DNA of 45,811 bases from Anaerolineae bacterium (GTDB taxonomy: Bacteria > Chloroflexota > Anaerolineae > JAAYZQ01), in the NCBI GenBank assembly GCA_023544525.1, contig JAMJFU010000005.1, forward strand, positions 1 through 45,811, read 5' to 3'. Below are positions 34,202-42,913 of this stretch, piece after piece. The first letter of the stretch is position 1. Each line of letters begins with the position of its first letter. The notes under the pieces are model-generated. The model was not told where the DNA came from. It saw only the letters and a list, made by a program, of their open reading frames with translations, and did no database searches. Made by a program: the position numbers and the translations under genes.

Positions 34202-34633
34202 CTAGATGCCCAGACTGGCGTAGTGAGCCGCACGACCCTCCGGGTCGTTGTCGCTGCTTGCCTGCAGCGAGCGCCAGCGCTCGGGATTCCAGATCTCGCA
34301 GTGATCGTACAGACCGATGATCACGGCTTGATTGTCAATGTCCGCGTACTCGCGCAGATAGGGGGGGAGGATGACCCGACCTTGTTTGTCAGGTACTGCA
34401 TCAGAAGCACCACCAAACACCTGCCGGCTGAAATTGCGCGCCTTGGGGTCGGTGAGAGGTAGCTTTCTGACTTTTTCCGAAAGCTCGCTCCAAACGTCAG
34501 AGGGATAGAGCCACAGGCAAGGATCGATCCCCTTCGTAAGCACCGTGCCAGCAGCGAGGCGCCCCCGGAACTTGGCTGGGACTGTGATCCTTCCTTTGTC
34601 ATCAATGGTGTGCTCGAACTCTCCGAGAAGCAT
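34202..34633 (-). CDS. mraZ: Transcriptional regulator MraZ
   Basis: The 143-residue protein has two SpoVT-AbrB-type repeats: the first with TIDDKGRITVPAKFR (about residues 8-22) and the second with PDKQGRVILPPYLREYA (about 80-96). MraZ forms ring-shaped oligomers that bind tandem repeats in its own promoter and control the dcw operon. ATG 34633 is chosen over the longer frame to 34705 because it gives the normal MLLGEF start; the extra codons lie on the operator. A GGTGGGG stretch just before the ATG is a rather close ribosome binding site. Confidence 0.95.
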   Translation of the reverse strand: MLLGEFEHTIDDKGRITVPAKFRGRLAAGTVLTKGIDPCLWLYPSDVWSELSEKVRKLPLTDPKARNFSRQVFGGASDAVPDKQGRVILPPYLREYADIDNQAVIIGLYDHCEIWNPERWRSLQASSDNDPEGRAAHYASLGI

Positions 34634-34642
34634 TGCCCCACC

Positions 34643-34654
34643 GAACACTTGTTC
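34643..34654. promoter_or_regulatory. LexA/Cheo-box-like palindrome in the mraZ leader
   Basis: GAACACTTGTTC has the GAAC-N4-GTTC form of Gram-positive SOS boxes, with flanking C on one side. It lies nine bases upstream of the mraZ ATG. About one such match is expected by chance in 45 kb, so only its location makes it notable. Confidence 0.3.
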
Positions 34655-34679
34655 TATTGAGGTTTGGGGATGGCTTGCC

Positions 34680-34714
34680 CCACTCCCCCCCACAATCCAC
34701 CACAACTAGCCACA
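34680..34714 (-). promoter_or_regulatory. MraZ operator: four GTGG repeats at exact 10-bp spacing
   Basis: On the minus strand TGTGG occurs at 34714-34710, 34704-34700 and 34694-34690, and AGTGG at 34684-34680, each followed by five variable bases. Known MraZ operators are short G-rich repeats spaced 10 bp apart, so the fit is close. The block starts right after the -10 box and covers +1 and the early leader. Confidence 0.75.
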
Positions 34715-34743
34715 ATTATACCCCAATCCATATCGCTTGACAA
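34715..34743 (-). promoter_or_regulatory. Main promoter of the dcw operon (P-mraZ)
   Basis: Minus strand: -35 TTGTCA (34743-34738), 17-bp spacer, -10 TATAAT (34720-34715). An AT-rich tract (about 34750-34797) lies upstream and could act as an UP element. Start near 34708, about 75 bases before ATG 34633. Confidence 0.78.
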
Positions 34744-34852
34744 GTCCCCAATCGCCGAAATCCATAGAATTTGGCAAATTTTAATCTTCGTGCCCGGAAT
34801 CGTGTGCGTGGCGGGAGGGTCGGATAGGACCAGCCTAGGGTGAGGTTCGGAT

Positions 34853-34881
34853 TTGGCGGGGGAGAATATCGATGGTATAAT
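34853..34881 (+). promoter_or_regulatory. Promoter of tRNA-Ser
   Basis: Plus strand: -35 TTGGCG (34853-34858), 17-bp spacer, -10 TATAAT (34876-34881) with TGG extension. Start near 34888, about 16 bases before the mature 5' end. Confidence 0.75.
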
Positions 34882-34903
34882 TGCCCGCAGTGGCAGTCGT
34901 CGA

Positions 34904-34993
34904 GGAGAGGTAGCATAGTCTGGCCTAATGCGCACGATTGGAAATCGTGTGAGGGTAACACCTCCGCGGGTTCGAATCCCGCCCTCTCCGCCA
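34904..34993 (+). tRNA. tRNA-Ser (anticodon GGA)
   Basis: The 90-base class II tRNA has acceptor arms GGAGAGG (34904-34910) and CCTCTCC (34983-34989), discriminator G and an encoded CCA (34991-34993). The anticodon arm is CACGA-TTGGAAA-TCGTG, giving anticodon GGA, which reads UCC and UCU. A long variable arm (GAGGGTAACACCTC) and the T arm GCGGG-TTCGAAT-CCCGC confirm serine identity. It has its own promoter and a downstream hairpin, so it is a separate transcription unit divergent from mraZ. Confidence 0.96.
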
Positions 34994-35006
34994 GCCGTTG
35001 CCAGAG

Positions 35007-35045
35007 GCCGCAGGTGAGTACCTTGCCTGCGGCATTCTCATTGTC
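35007..35045 (+). terminator. Hairpin downstream of tRNA-Ser
   Basis: GCCGCAGG (35007-35014) pairs perfectly with CCTGCGGC (35026-35033) around an 11-base loop, followed by the T-rich ATTCTCATTGT. It lies 14 bases after the tRNA CCA and ahead of the convergent DUF3786 gene, so it may serve both. Confidence 0.65.
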
Positions 35046-35075
35046 GGGAGTCCCTCACAGCATGTTGTCCCCTCC

Positions 35076-35717
35076 TCAAGGCACACTCTTGATGAGCCGG
35101 CTGGTTAGCAAACCTCCCAACACTGCCAGGTCTTCGGTGGGCAGGTAGTGGTGCGCGCTGGCATCGAACAGCACACTGGCGTTGGCCGGGAACTCGTCGT
35201 CGGCCAGGTGCAGGATGACCGCCAGCCACAGCCGGGGCAGGACGCGGAACGCGAAGGCAGAATCGCCAAAGTCCAGGCGCTCGCCTCCCAGAGTCCCGGC
35301 GGCAGTCTCAAATCCGATGCGGTCCCGCCCAAAAGCCCGCGCCAGGCGGATGTTGGCCCGCCCCTGAAAAGCGGCGTCGTAGGCGAGCCCACCTGGCAAC
35401 TGGCGAAAAGCGATCCACTGGGCGCCCATGGGCGTTCCATCGGCGGTGAGCAGGTAGTGTAGGAGCAGGATGCGGGTGACGACGTCCACTCCCTGGTCGT
35501 CACCGGCCGCGCGCCGCACCACCGCGCTGGGCCAGTGGACCTCGTACAGCCTGCCCAGGAAAGGCACCAGGAACTGGCCCTGGCCTTCGTCCAGCAGCTC
35601 AAGGCTCACAGAAGCGCGCGCCGCGACCCCGGCAGGATCCAGGCCCGAGAAGCTCTGTTTGGCCTTCTCCAGGGCTGGTTCATAGGTCTCTTCGGGTGTT
35701 CTTGGCCTTGCTTTCAT
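35076..35717 (-). CDS. DUF3786 domain protein
   Basis: The 213-residue soluble protein matches the DUF3786 pattern: an N-terminal helix EPALEKAKQSFSGLDPAGVAA, then FLGRLYEVHWPSAVV, ILLLHYLLTADGTP, GQWIAFRQLPGG-like segment AQWIAFRQLPGGLAYDAAF, GDSAFAFRVLPRLWLAVILH and ANASVLFDASAHHYLPTEDLAVLG. The family is common in anaerobes with corrinoid or one-carbon metabolism, but its function is unknown. The frame is open further up; ATG 35717 is chosen because the product then starts at the conserved helix, although the ribosome binding site GAGG abuts the ATG. ATG 35747 is an alternative that would add ten residues but lies inside the promoter. Confidence 0.8.
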   Translation of the reverse strand: MKARPRTPEETYEPALEKAKQSFSGLDPAGVAARASVSLELLDEGQGQFLVPFLGRLYEVHWPSAVVRRAAGDDQGVDVVTRILLLHYLLTADGTPMGAQWIAFRQLPGGLAYDAAFQGRANIRLARAFGRDRIGFETAAGTLGGERLDFGDSAFAFRVLPRLWLAVILHLADDEFPANASVLFDASAHHYLPTEDLAVLGGLLTSRLIKSVP

Positions 35718-35745
35718 CCTCGTTCCCGGTATGCAGGATAGTACC

Positions 35746-35774
35746 ATTGTACCATCTTCGTGACCGGATGTCCA
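35746..35774 (-). promoter_or_regulatory. Promoter of the DUF3786 gene
   Basis: Minus strand: -35 TGGACA (35774-35769), 17-bp spacer, -10 TACAAT (35751-35746) with TGG extension. Start near 35739, about 22 bases before ATG 35717. Confidence 0.6.
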
Positions 35775-35929
35775 GTTTGGAACTGGTAGAAACGAACAGT
35801 ACTCCAGTGGATGTAATAGCCAGGGCTGCCAGTCTGCTGTTGTGCTGGCCCAGGCTGGGGCCAGCCGGCCTCTGTTGGCGCGAGTTGGCGGGCCGGGCCG
35901 TTGGCAGGCAGGCGTGGGCCAGGCCGGCA

Positions 35930-35960
35930 GCGGGTTCACAGCCGTTGGGTGTGAGCCCGC
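35930..35960. other. 11-bp hairpin in the DUF3786-nusA divergent gap
   Basis: GCGGGTTCACA (35930-35940) pairs with TGTGAGCCCGC (35950-35960), with one G-T wobble and a 9-base loop. No T-run follows on either strand. The surrounding 35775-36015 holds no gene with a credible start and nothing recognised as an RNA family. Confidence 0.4.
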
Positions 35961-36015
35961 TCTAGCAGCCTACTGCGAACACTTCGATCGCGAGATGCAA
36001 ACGGGCAGGGAAAAC

Positions 36016-36044
36016 TTGCAGCCACAGTCGGATTGTGATATAAT
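36016..36044 (+). promoter_or_regulatory. Promoter of the nusA-infB operon
   Basis: Plus strand: -35 TTGCAG (36016-36021), 17-bp spacer, -10 TATAAT (36039-36044) with TGA extension. Start near 36051, leaving a 235-base leader before nusA. Confidence 0.75.
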
Positions 36045-36074
36045 GCTGCCAGCATAGTGGTCCGTTTTCTTGAG

Positions 36075-36100
36075 AAAAGTGGGGCAGCCCCACTTTTCTT
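36075..36100 (+). terminator. Intrinsic-terminator-like hairpin early in the nusA leader (putative attenuator)
   Basis: AAAAGTGGGG (36075-36084) pairs perfectly with CCCCACTTTT (36088-36097) around CAG, and the G-C stem is followed by TTTTCTT. It lies only about 25 bases after the predicted start of the nusA transcript, so it would stop most transcripts unless relieved. Confidence 0.65.
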
Positions 36101-36113
36101 GCTATGAGGGGTA

Positions 36114-36256
36114 GAGCGGTGGAGCTGGCCAAGCCACCGCTCGTATTGGGTCTAGACCCCTTGATGGATCGCAGTGAATTGAGAGGAAATGATAAAAAGA
36201 AGGTGGTTTCTGTCGCAGGTGGGAGGACACATCCTGGTATCCTCACCATCTGGTGA
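36114..36256 (+). other. Further structured part of the nusA leader
   Basis: GAGCGGTGG (36114-36122) pairs with CCACCGCTC (36134-36142), 9 bp with an 11-base loop. The perfect 12-bp palindrome GGGTCTAGACCC lies at 36148-36159. TCACCA/TGGTGA (36243-36256) closes a tight hairpin just before the nusA ribosome binding site region. No known riboswitch is recognised. Pairings are seen; function is inferred. Confidence 0.45.
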
Positions 36257-36285
36257 TGATCTAACAGAGGATAAGGCGGTAAGAA

Positions 36286-38007
<1,722 letters not shown>

Positions 38008-38076
38008 TCGGTCGCGGCCGTCGCTCAACAGAGCGAGGCGAGACACGCGTCGCCAACGTGGTGAGGAGTTTGATCA

Positions 38077-38406
38077 TTGAAGGGCAAACGACGGAAGCAC
38101 ATTCCGCTGCGCACGTGCGTGGCCTGCCGGGAAAAGCGGCCCAAGCGGGAACTTGTCCGCCTGGTCTGCACGCCTGAAGGCAGCCTGGAGGTCGATCTGC
38201 GCGGTAAGCGCGCTGGCCGGGGGGCCTATGTCTGCCGCAAGCCTGAGTGTTGGCAGGCTGCCCTGCAGCCGCAGCGACTGTCGCGTGCTCTGAAGTGCCA
38301 GGTCAGTGCAGAAGACACGGCAGCACTTGAGGCCCAGATCGCATCGCTGTTTGAGGCGGAATCCACGGTCAAGACTGCGGTTCTCAGCGAGGCGGCGGGC
38401 AGATAG
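38077..38406 (+). CDS. ylxR: YlxR family RNA-binding protein (RnpM)
   Basis: The 109-residue basic protein carries the YlxR/DUF448 signature RTCVACREKRPKRELVRLV near the start and GRGAYVCRKPECWQAAL in the middle. The family binds RNA and in Bacillus modulates RNase P (RnpM). The start is TTG 38077, eight bases after AGGAG. It sits between nusA and infB, the normal place. The C-terminal 30 residues appear unconserved. Confidence 0.92.
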   Translation: MKGKRRKHIPLRTCVACREKRPKRELVRLVCTPEGSLEVDLRGKRAGRGAYVCRKPECWQAALQPQRLSRALKCQVSAEDTAALEAQIASLFEAESTVKTAVLSEAAGR

Positions 38407-38453
38407 GCCTGGCAAGCTCGCCACGGTTATGCACGAAAGGGGGAGGTAAAGCA

Positions 38454-40349
38454 ATGGGGCGTTCAGACGGTAAGAAAACTCGAACCCAGTCCCAACCGCC
38501 AGGCCAAAAGGGCGGGGGGGCAGGGGGTGGATCCCAGGCTGGTGGTCCGCCGCCGGCGCCCAGGGTGATCGAGTTGCCCGATACGATGGCGGTCCGGGAT
38601 CTGGCACGCGCGCTGCGTGTGAATCCCATCGACGTGATCAAAGAGTTGATGGCCAACGGGATCGTGGCCAGCATTAACCAGACCATCGACTATGAAACTG
38701 CTCAGATCGTGGCCAGCGAGTTGGGCTTTGAGACCCAGCCGATCCGTGCCGAGGAGCCTGAGGCAGAAGCAGAGGAAGGCGCGAGAGCGGTCGAGACCCT
38801 GTGGCACCGGTTGATCAAGGAAGAAGATCCGGACGACCTCAAGCCCCGGCCGCCGGTCGTGACCGTGCTGGGCCATGTGGACCACGGCAAAACGACGCTG
38901 CTCGATGCCATCCGCCAGACCAATGTCGTGGGCGGAGAGTATGGGGGGATCACCCAGCACATCGGCGCCTATCAGGTCGAGCACGACGGGCGCAAGATCA
39001 CGTTTCTTGATACACCCGGCCACGAGGCGTTTACGGCCATGCGTGCCCGCGGGGCCATGGTCACCGACCTGGCGGTCTTGGTCGTTGCGGCAGATGATGG
39101 GGTGATGCCCCAGACCCGCGAGGCGATCGCCCACGCCCGGGCAGCCGGCGTGCCCATCCTGGTTGCACTGAACAAGATGGACAAGCCCTCGGCCCAGCCG
39201 GACCGCGTGAAGCAGCAGTTGGCCGATAATGACCTGACGGTCGAAGAATGGGGTGGCGACGTCATCGCCGTCCCGGTTTCGGCCAAGATGAAGCAGGGCA
39301 TCTCGGAGCTGCTGGAGAACATCCTGCTGCTGACAGAGGTCGCGGTTGACCTGCGCAGCAATCCCGACCGGCCGGCAGTGGGCACCGTGGTGGAGGCCCA
39401 GCTGGACACAAAGCGCGGGCCGACGGCCACCCTGCTCGTGCAGGGAGGTACCCTGCACGTAGGCGACGCGCTCGTCATCGGCCCCATCTCGGGCCGGGTG
39501 CGGGCGATGATGGACCACCTGGGCAACATGGTGAAAGAGGCGCCGCCGGCCATGCCGGTGCTGGTCATGGGCCTGTCGGATGTGCCCAGGGCCGGCGAGT
39601 ACTTTGAGGTGCTCGAGAGTGAGCGTGAGGCGCGCGCGCGTGCCGAGGTACAGGCAGAGCGAGAACGCCTGGCCGAGGTCCGCCCGACACGGCCGCGGAC
39701 GATGACGCTTGACGAGGTCCTGCGGCGCTTTGGCGAGGGCGAACCGGTCGAGCTGAACCTGATCCTCAAGGCCGATGTCGATGGCTCCCTGGAGCCGATC
39801 GTCAACTCCATCGAGCCACTGGGCACCGAGGACCAGGAGGTCAAGATCCTGCACCAGGGCATCGGCAACGTGTCCGAGTCGGACGTGATGCTGGCCTCTG
39901 CGTCGGACGCGATCATCATCGGTTTTCACGTGGACGTGGACGAGGCTGCGCGCCGGCTGGCCGCTCAGGAGGGCGTAGACATCCGCCAGTACAACATCAT
40001 CTACAACCTGGTGGATGACGTCGACAAGGCCCTCAAGGGGATGCTGGAGCCGGTCTACGAGAAGGTGGTCATCGGCCATGCGCAGGTGCGGGCCGTCTTT
40101 GACATCCGGCGCCGGGGGAGGATCGCTGGCTGCTACGTGACCGATGGCGAGGTAGCCCGCAACTCCTGGGTCCGGGTCACGCGCAACGGTGAGGAGCTGT
40201 TCGACGGCCGGATCGATTCGCTGAAGCGGTTCCAAGAGGACGTGGCATCGGTCAGGGCGGGCTTTGAGTGTGGGCTCAGCGTAGCGGGCTTTGAGAACTT
40301 TGAGGAAGGCGACACGCTAGAGTTCTATCGAGAGGAAAGGGTAAGTTAG
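38454..40349 (+). CDS. infB: Translation initiation factor IF-2 (short form)
   Basis: The 631-residue GTPase delivers fMet-tRNA to the 30S subunit. A short Gly/Pro-rich N terminus leads to one IF2-N module (about 38-92), then the G domain with GHVDHGKT (140-147), DTPGH (186-190) and NKMD (240-243), domain II, and domains III-IV ending [14 protein letters not shown]. It lacks the long N-terminal extension of E. coli IF2 (890 residues). ATG 38454 follows GGAGGTAAAGC. Confidence 0.97.
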   Translation: MGRSDGKKTRTQSQPPGQKGGGAGGGSQAGGPPPAPRVIELPDTMAVRDLARALRVNPIDVIKELMANGIVASINQTIDYETAQIVASELGFETQPIRAEEPEAEAEEGARAVETLWHRLIKEEDPDDLKPRPPVVTVLGHVDHGKTTLLDAIRQTNVVGGEYGGITQHIGAYQVEHDGRKITFLDTPGHEAFTAMRARGAMVTDLAVLVVAADDGVMPQTREAIAHARAAGVPILVALNKMDKPSAQPDRVKQQLADNDLTVEEWGGDVIAVPVSAKMKQGISELLENILLLTEVAVDLRSNPDRPAVGTVVEAQLDTKRGPTATLLVQGGTLHVGDALVIGPISGRVRAMMDHLGNMVKEAPPAMPVLVMGLSDVPRAGEYFEVLESEREARARAEVQAERERLAEVRPTRPRTMTLDEVLRRFGEGEPVELNLILKADVDGSLEPIVNSIEPLGTEDQEVKILHQGIGNVSESDVMLASASDAIIIGFHVDVDEAARRLAAQEGVDIRQYNIIYNLVDDVDKALKGMLEPVYEKVVIGHAQVRAVFDIRRRGRIAGCYVTDGEVARNSWVRVTRNGEELFDGRIDSLKRFQEDVASVRAGFECGLSVAGFENFEEGDTLEFYREERVS

Positions 40350-40356
40350 CTATCTG

Positions 40357-40443
40357 GCGGATGGCCCATGGCTGTAGGCAGATAGCCTCCGCCGGAATGC
40401 CGGCCCCTGCTATCGGCTGGCGGCCATCGGCCATCCGCTTTTT
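40357..40443 (+). terminator. Long-range stem with T-run between infB and rbfA; possible dispersed repeat
   Basis: GCGGATGGCC (40357-40366) and GGCCATCCGC (40429-40438) pair perfectly and TTTTT follows. The 62-base interior holds GCCGG/CCGGC, and CTATCTG (40350-40356) can pair with CAGATAG (40378-40384) as a competing fold. It may reduce read-through into rbfA, or be a copy of a small palindromic repeat, since the GGCCATCGGCCATC style is typical of such elements. Confidence 0.5.
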
Positions 40444-40465
40444 CATCTGGCATAGGTAAGGAATC

Positions 40466-40840
40466 ATGGCGACTCGCCGGCAACGCCGCGTAGCGGAACA
40501 GATACATCGTGACCTGAGTTTGCTCTTGATGCGCGAGGTCAGGGATCCACGCCTGGGGGATGTGACCATCACCGAGGTGCGGGTCACGCCCGACCTGCTG
40601 ATCGCCCGCATCTTTTTCACGGTCCTGGGAAATGACGCCGAGCGGAAAGAAGCCCAGGCTGGCCTCGACAGCGCCGCAGGCTTCCTGCGCTCCCAACTGG
40701 CTGCGCAACTCCGCTTGCGTACCGTGCCGGAGCTCATCTTTGAGCTGGACCGGAGCGCCGAGTACGGGCAACGGATCGAGGAATTGTTATCGCAGATCGC
40801 CCTGGAAGATCCGGTAGAAGATGGATCCGATCCTGAGTGA
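40466..40840 (+). CDS. rbfA: Ribosome-binding factor A
   Basis: The 124-residue KH-type 30S maturation factor begins RRQRRVAEQIHRDLSLLLMREVRDPRLGDVTITEV and has FFTVLGNDAERKEAQAGLDSA and the conserved end LRLRTVPELIFELDRSAEYG with RIEELL. ATG 40466 follows AAGGAATC. It overlaps nrnA by 20 bases, so the two are coupled. Confidence 0.96.
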   Translation: MATRRQRRVAEQIHRDLSLLLMREVRDPRLGDVTITEVRVTPDLLIARIFFTVLGNDAERKEAQAGLDSAAGFLRSQLAAQLRLRTVPELIFELDRSAEYGQRIEELLSQIALEDPVEDGSDPE

Positions 40841-41798
40841 GGCCATCTCGGCAGAGATCGAGCAGGCCCAACGCGTTCTGCTCGTGACCCACGTGGGCCC
40901 GGATGGTGATGCCATCGGCTCGCTGTTGGGCCTGGGCGCGCTTTTGGAGGCCCAGGGCAAGGAAGTCACGCTCGCCTGCGAGGATCCGGTGCCCGAGAGC
41001 TATCGCTTCCTGCCCGGCAGCGACGCAGTGGTGCAGGCAACGGGCGGCCGATACGATCTGCTAGTCAGCCTGGACTGCAGTGATCAGCGGCGGATGGGCG
41101 ATGTCGTCCCTGAAAACCTGGCAGGGTTGCCCCTGATCAACATCGATCATCACCTGACCAACAGCCGCTTTGGCACCATCAACTGGGTGGATGCCTCCGC
41201 GGTGGCCACCACTCAGATGGTCCTGGCCCTGGCCGAGGCCCTGGGCTGGCGCGTGACGCGCCAGGTGGCCATCTGCCTCCTGAACGGCCTGGTGACCGAT
41301 ACGCGGTCCTTCCGCACCTCCAACGTCGACCTGGCCGCCATGCGCGCTGTGCTGCGCCTCATGGAGGCCGGGGCCTCGCTGCCCGAGATCGCGCGGCAAG
41401 CCCTGGAACAACGTCCGCTGGCTTCCGTGCGCCTCTGGGCCGATGCCGTGGAGGATCTGCGGCTGGAGGATGGGATCCTGTGGACCTCGGTCACCCTGGA
41501 CATGCGCCAGCGCCATGGGATGAGCGAGAACGATTTTTCGGGGCTGGCCAATTCCCTGTCAGGCATCCGCGAAGCGAGCGCCGTCGTGGTCTTTACCGAG
41601 CGCGAAGACGGGCTGGTCGACGTCGGCATGCGCGCCTCGCCAGGCTTGAACGTCGCCGGGGCGGCCCTGCGCCTGGGCGGTGGGGGACACCCCCAGGCAG
41701 CGGGCTGTACCCTGGAGGGTGACCTGCGGCAGGTGCAGGACAGGGTCCTGGCTGAGGTGCGGCGCAGCCTCAGTGAACGGGTGGCAAACGCCCAATGA
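40821..41798 (+). CDS. nrnA: Bifunctional oligoribonuclease / pAp phosphatase, DHH family
   Basis: The 325-residue DHH-DHHA1 phosphoesterase degrades nano-RNA and dephosphorylates pAp. It has LLVTHVGPDGDAIGSLLGLG, SLDCSDQRRMGD, the DHH motif INIDHHLTN, GLVTDTRSFRTSN and the DHHA1 substrate motif RLGGGGHPQAAGCTL. ATG 40821 lies inside the end of rbfA. The same gene order (rbfA-nrnA-truB-ribF) is common in Gram-positive bacteria and Chloroflexota. Confidence 0.94.
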   Translation: MDPILSEAISAEIEQAQRVLLVTHVGPDGDAIGSLLGLGALLEAQGKEVTLACEDPVPESYRFLPGSDAVVQATGGRYDLLVSLDCSDQRRMGDVVPENLAGLPLINIDHHLTNSRFGTINWVDASAVATTQMVLALAEALGWRVTRQVAICLLNGLVTDTRSFRTSNVDLAAMRAVLRLMEAGASLPEIARQALEQRPLASVRLWADAVEDLRLEDGILWTSVTLDMRQRHGMSENDFSGLANSLSGIREASAVVVFTEREDGLVDVGMRASPGLNVAGAALRLGGGGHPQAAGCTLEGDLRQVQDRVLAEVRRSLSERVANAQ

Positions 41799-41899
41799 GC
41801 GCCCGCGCAGTTTTGGAACCAGGCACCTCCTGGGTGCGGCTTGCGCGGCTGCGGGCCCATCTGCTCACTGCCGGCCGGAACCGCTAGTCAGGTCCAGAG

Positions 41900-42874
41900 A
41901 TGGCCGGTTGTGAGAACTGCCCCAAGCACCCGACCCAACCCCCGGCCCGCTACGTGGCCCCCAAGCGCGAGGTGCCGCTGACGGGCATCCTGAACGTGGA
42001 CAAGCCGCCGGGCCTGACCTCCCACGACGTGGTGGACGTGATCCGGCGGGTGACGGGCCAACGCAAAGTCGGCCACGCTGGCACGCTGGATCCCATGGCC
42101 ACGGGCGTGCTTCTGGTCTGCCTGGGCCAGGCCACCCGGGTAGCCGAATACCTGATGGCCGGGAGGAAGCGATACCGGGCCACCATCATCCTGGGCAGGA
42201 CCACCGACACCTATGACGCCGAGGGCCAGGTCGTGGCCTCGGGCGGGCGCACCGATTTTGAGCGCGACGAGCTCGATCAGGCGCTGGCCGCCTTTGTCGG
42301 GCCGATTGAGCAGGTGCCGCCGGCCTACTCGGCCATCAAGCGCGATGGCCAGCCCATGTACAGGCTGGCCCGCCAGGGACAGGCTGTGGAGCTGGAGCCG
42401 CGCCCGGTCGAGATCCACGAGGCCGTGTTGCTCGACTGGGCATCGCCGGCGCTGGTCATCGAAGTCGAGTGCTCGTCCGGCACCTACATCCGCTCCCTGG
42501 CGCACGATCTGGGCCAGGCGCTGGGCAGTGGTGCCCATCTCGGCGCCCTCGTGCGCCTGCGCAGTGGCCATTTCAGGCTGGAAGATGCAGCCAGCCTGGC
42601 CCGGGTGGAGGAGGCCTTCGAGCACGGCCAGGGCGAGCGCTACCTGTTGCCCATGGACGAGGCCCTCCTGGACTGGCCGGCGGTGGTGGTCGGTGCTGGC
42701 GACGCGCGCCGCATCGCGCAGGGACAGGCCATCTACGAAGGTCTATCCCAGGACGACGGGGGCAGCAGCTCCCTGTGGCGTGCCTACAGCCTCGATGGAG
42801 AGTTCCTGGCCATCATGAGCTACGATCCGCAGACTGGCGCCTGGCAGCCAAAGAAGGTCTTTGCCTCCGGCTGA
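41900..42874 (+). CDS. truB: tRNA pseudouridine-55 synthase
   Basis: The 324-residue enzyme converts U55 of tRNA to pseudouridine. GILNVDKPPGLTSHDVVD and GHAGTLDPMATGVLL (catalytic Asp64) are clear, then KRYRATIILGRTTDTYD, QVPPAYSAIKRDGQPMY, VECSSGTYIRSLAHDLG and a C-terminal PUA-like domain. The first ~25 residues, MAGCENCPKHPTQPPARYV, exceed the usual start and include a CxxC; ATG 41900 has only a weak ribosome binding site, so a later GTG start is possible. A 101-base gap with pairing GC-rich segments precedes it. Confidence 0.95.
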   Translation: MAGCENCPKHPTQPPARYVAPKREVPLTGILNVDKPPGLTSHDVVDVIRRVTGQRKVGHAGTLDPMATGVLLVCLGQATRVAEYLMAGRKRYRATIILGRTTDTYDAEGQVVASGGRTDFERDELDQALAAFVGPIEQVPPAYSAIKRDGQPMYRLARQGQAVELEPRPVEIHEAVLLDWASPALVIEVECSSGTYIRSLAHDLGQALGSGAHLGALVRLRSGHFRLEDAASLARVEEAFEHGQGERYLLPMDEALLDWPAVVVGAGDARRIAQGQAIYEGLSQDDGGSSSLWRAYSLDGEFLAIMSYDPQTGAWQPKKVFASG

Positions 42875-42913
42875 CCCGGCGCCCCAGATTCCGGCCTTCG
42901 ACGTGACGGGACT

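Noticed and set aside
34634-34705. Longer mraZ start in the open frame
   Set aside because: The extra codons cover the predicted transcription start and operator repeats, and MLLGEF is the normal family start.
35718-35939. Longer DUF3786 start
   Set aside because: The added 74 codons cross the promoter and look like random GC-rich translation.
41799-41899. GC-rich pairing segments between nrnA and truB
   Set aside because: Short stems such as GCACC/GGTGC and CCGCGCA/TGCGCGG are seen, but there is no T-run and nothing beyond what is expected in GC-rich DNA.
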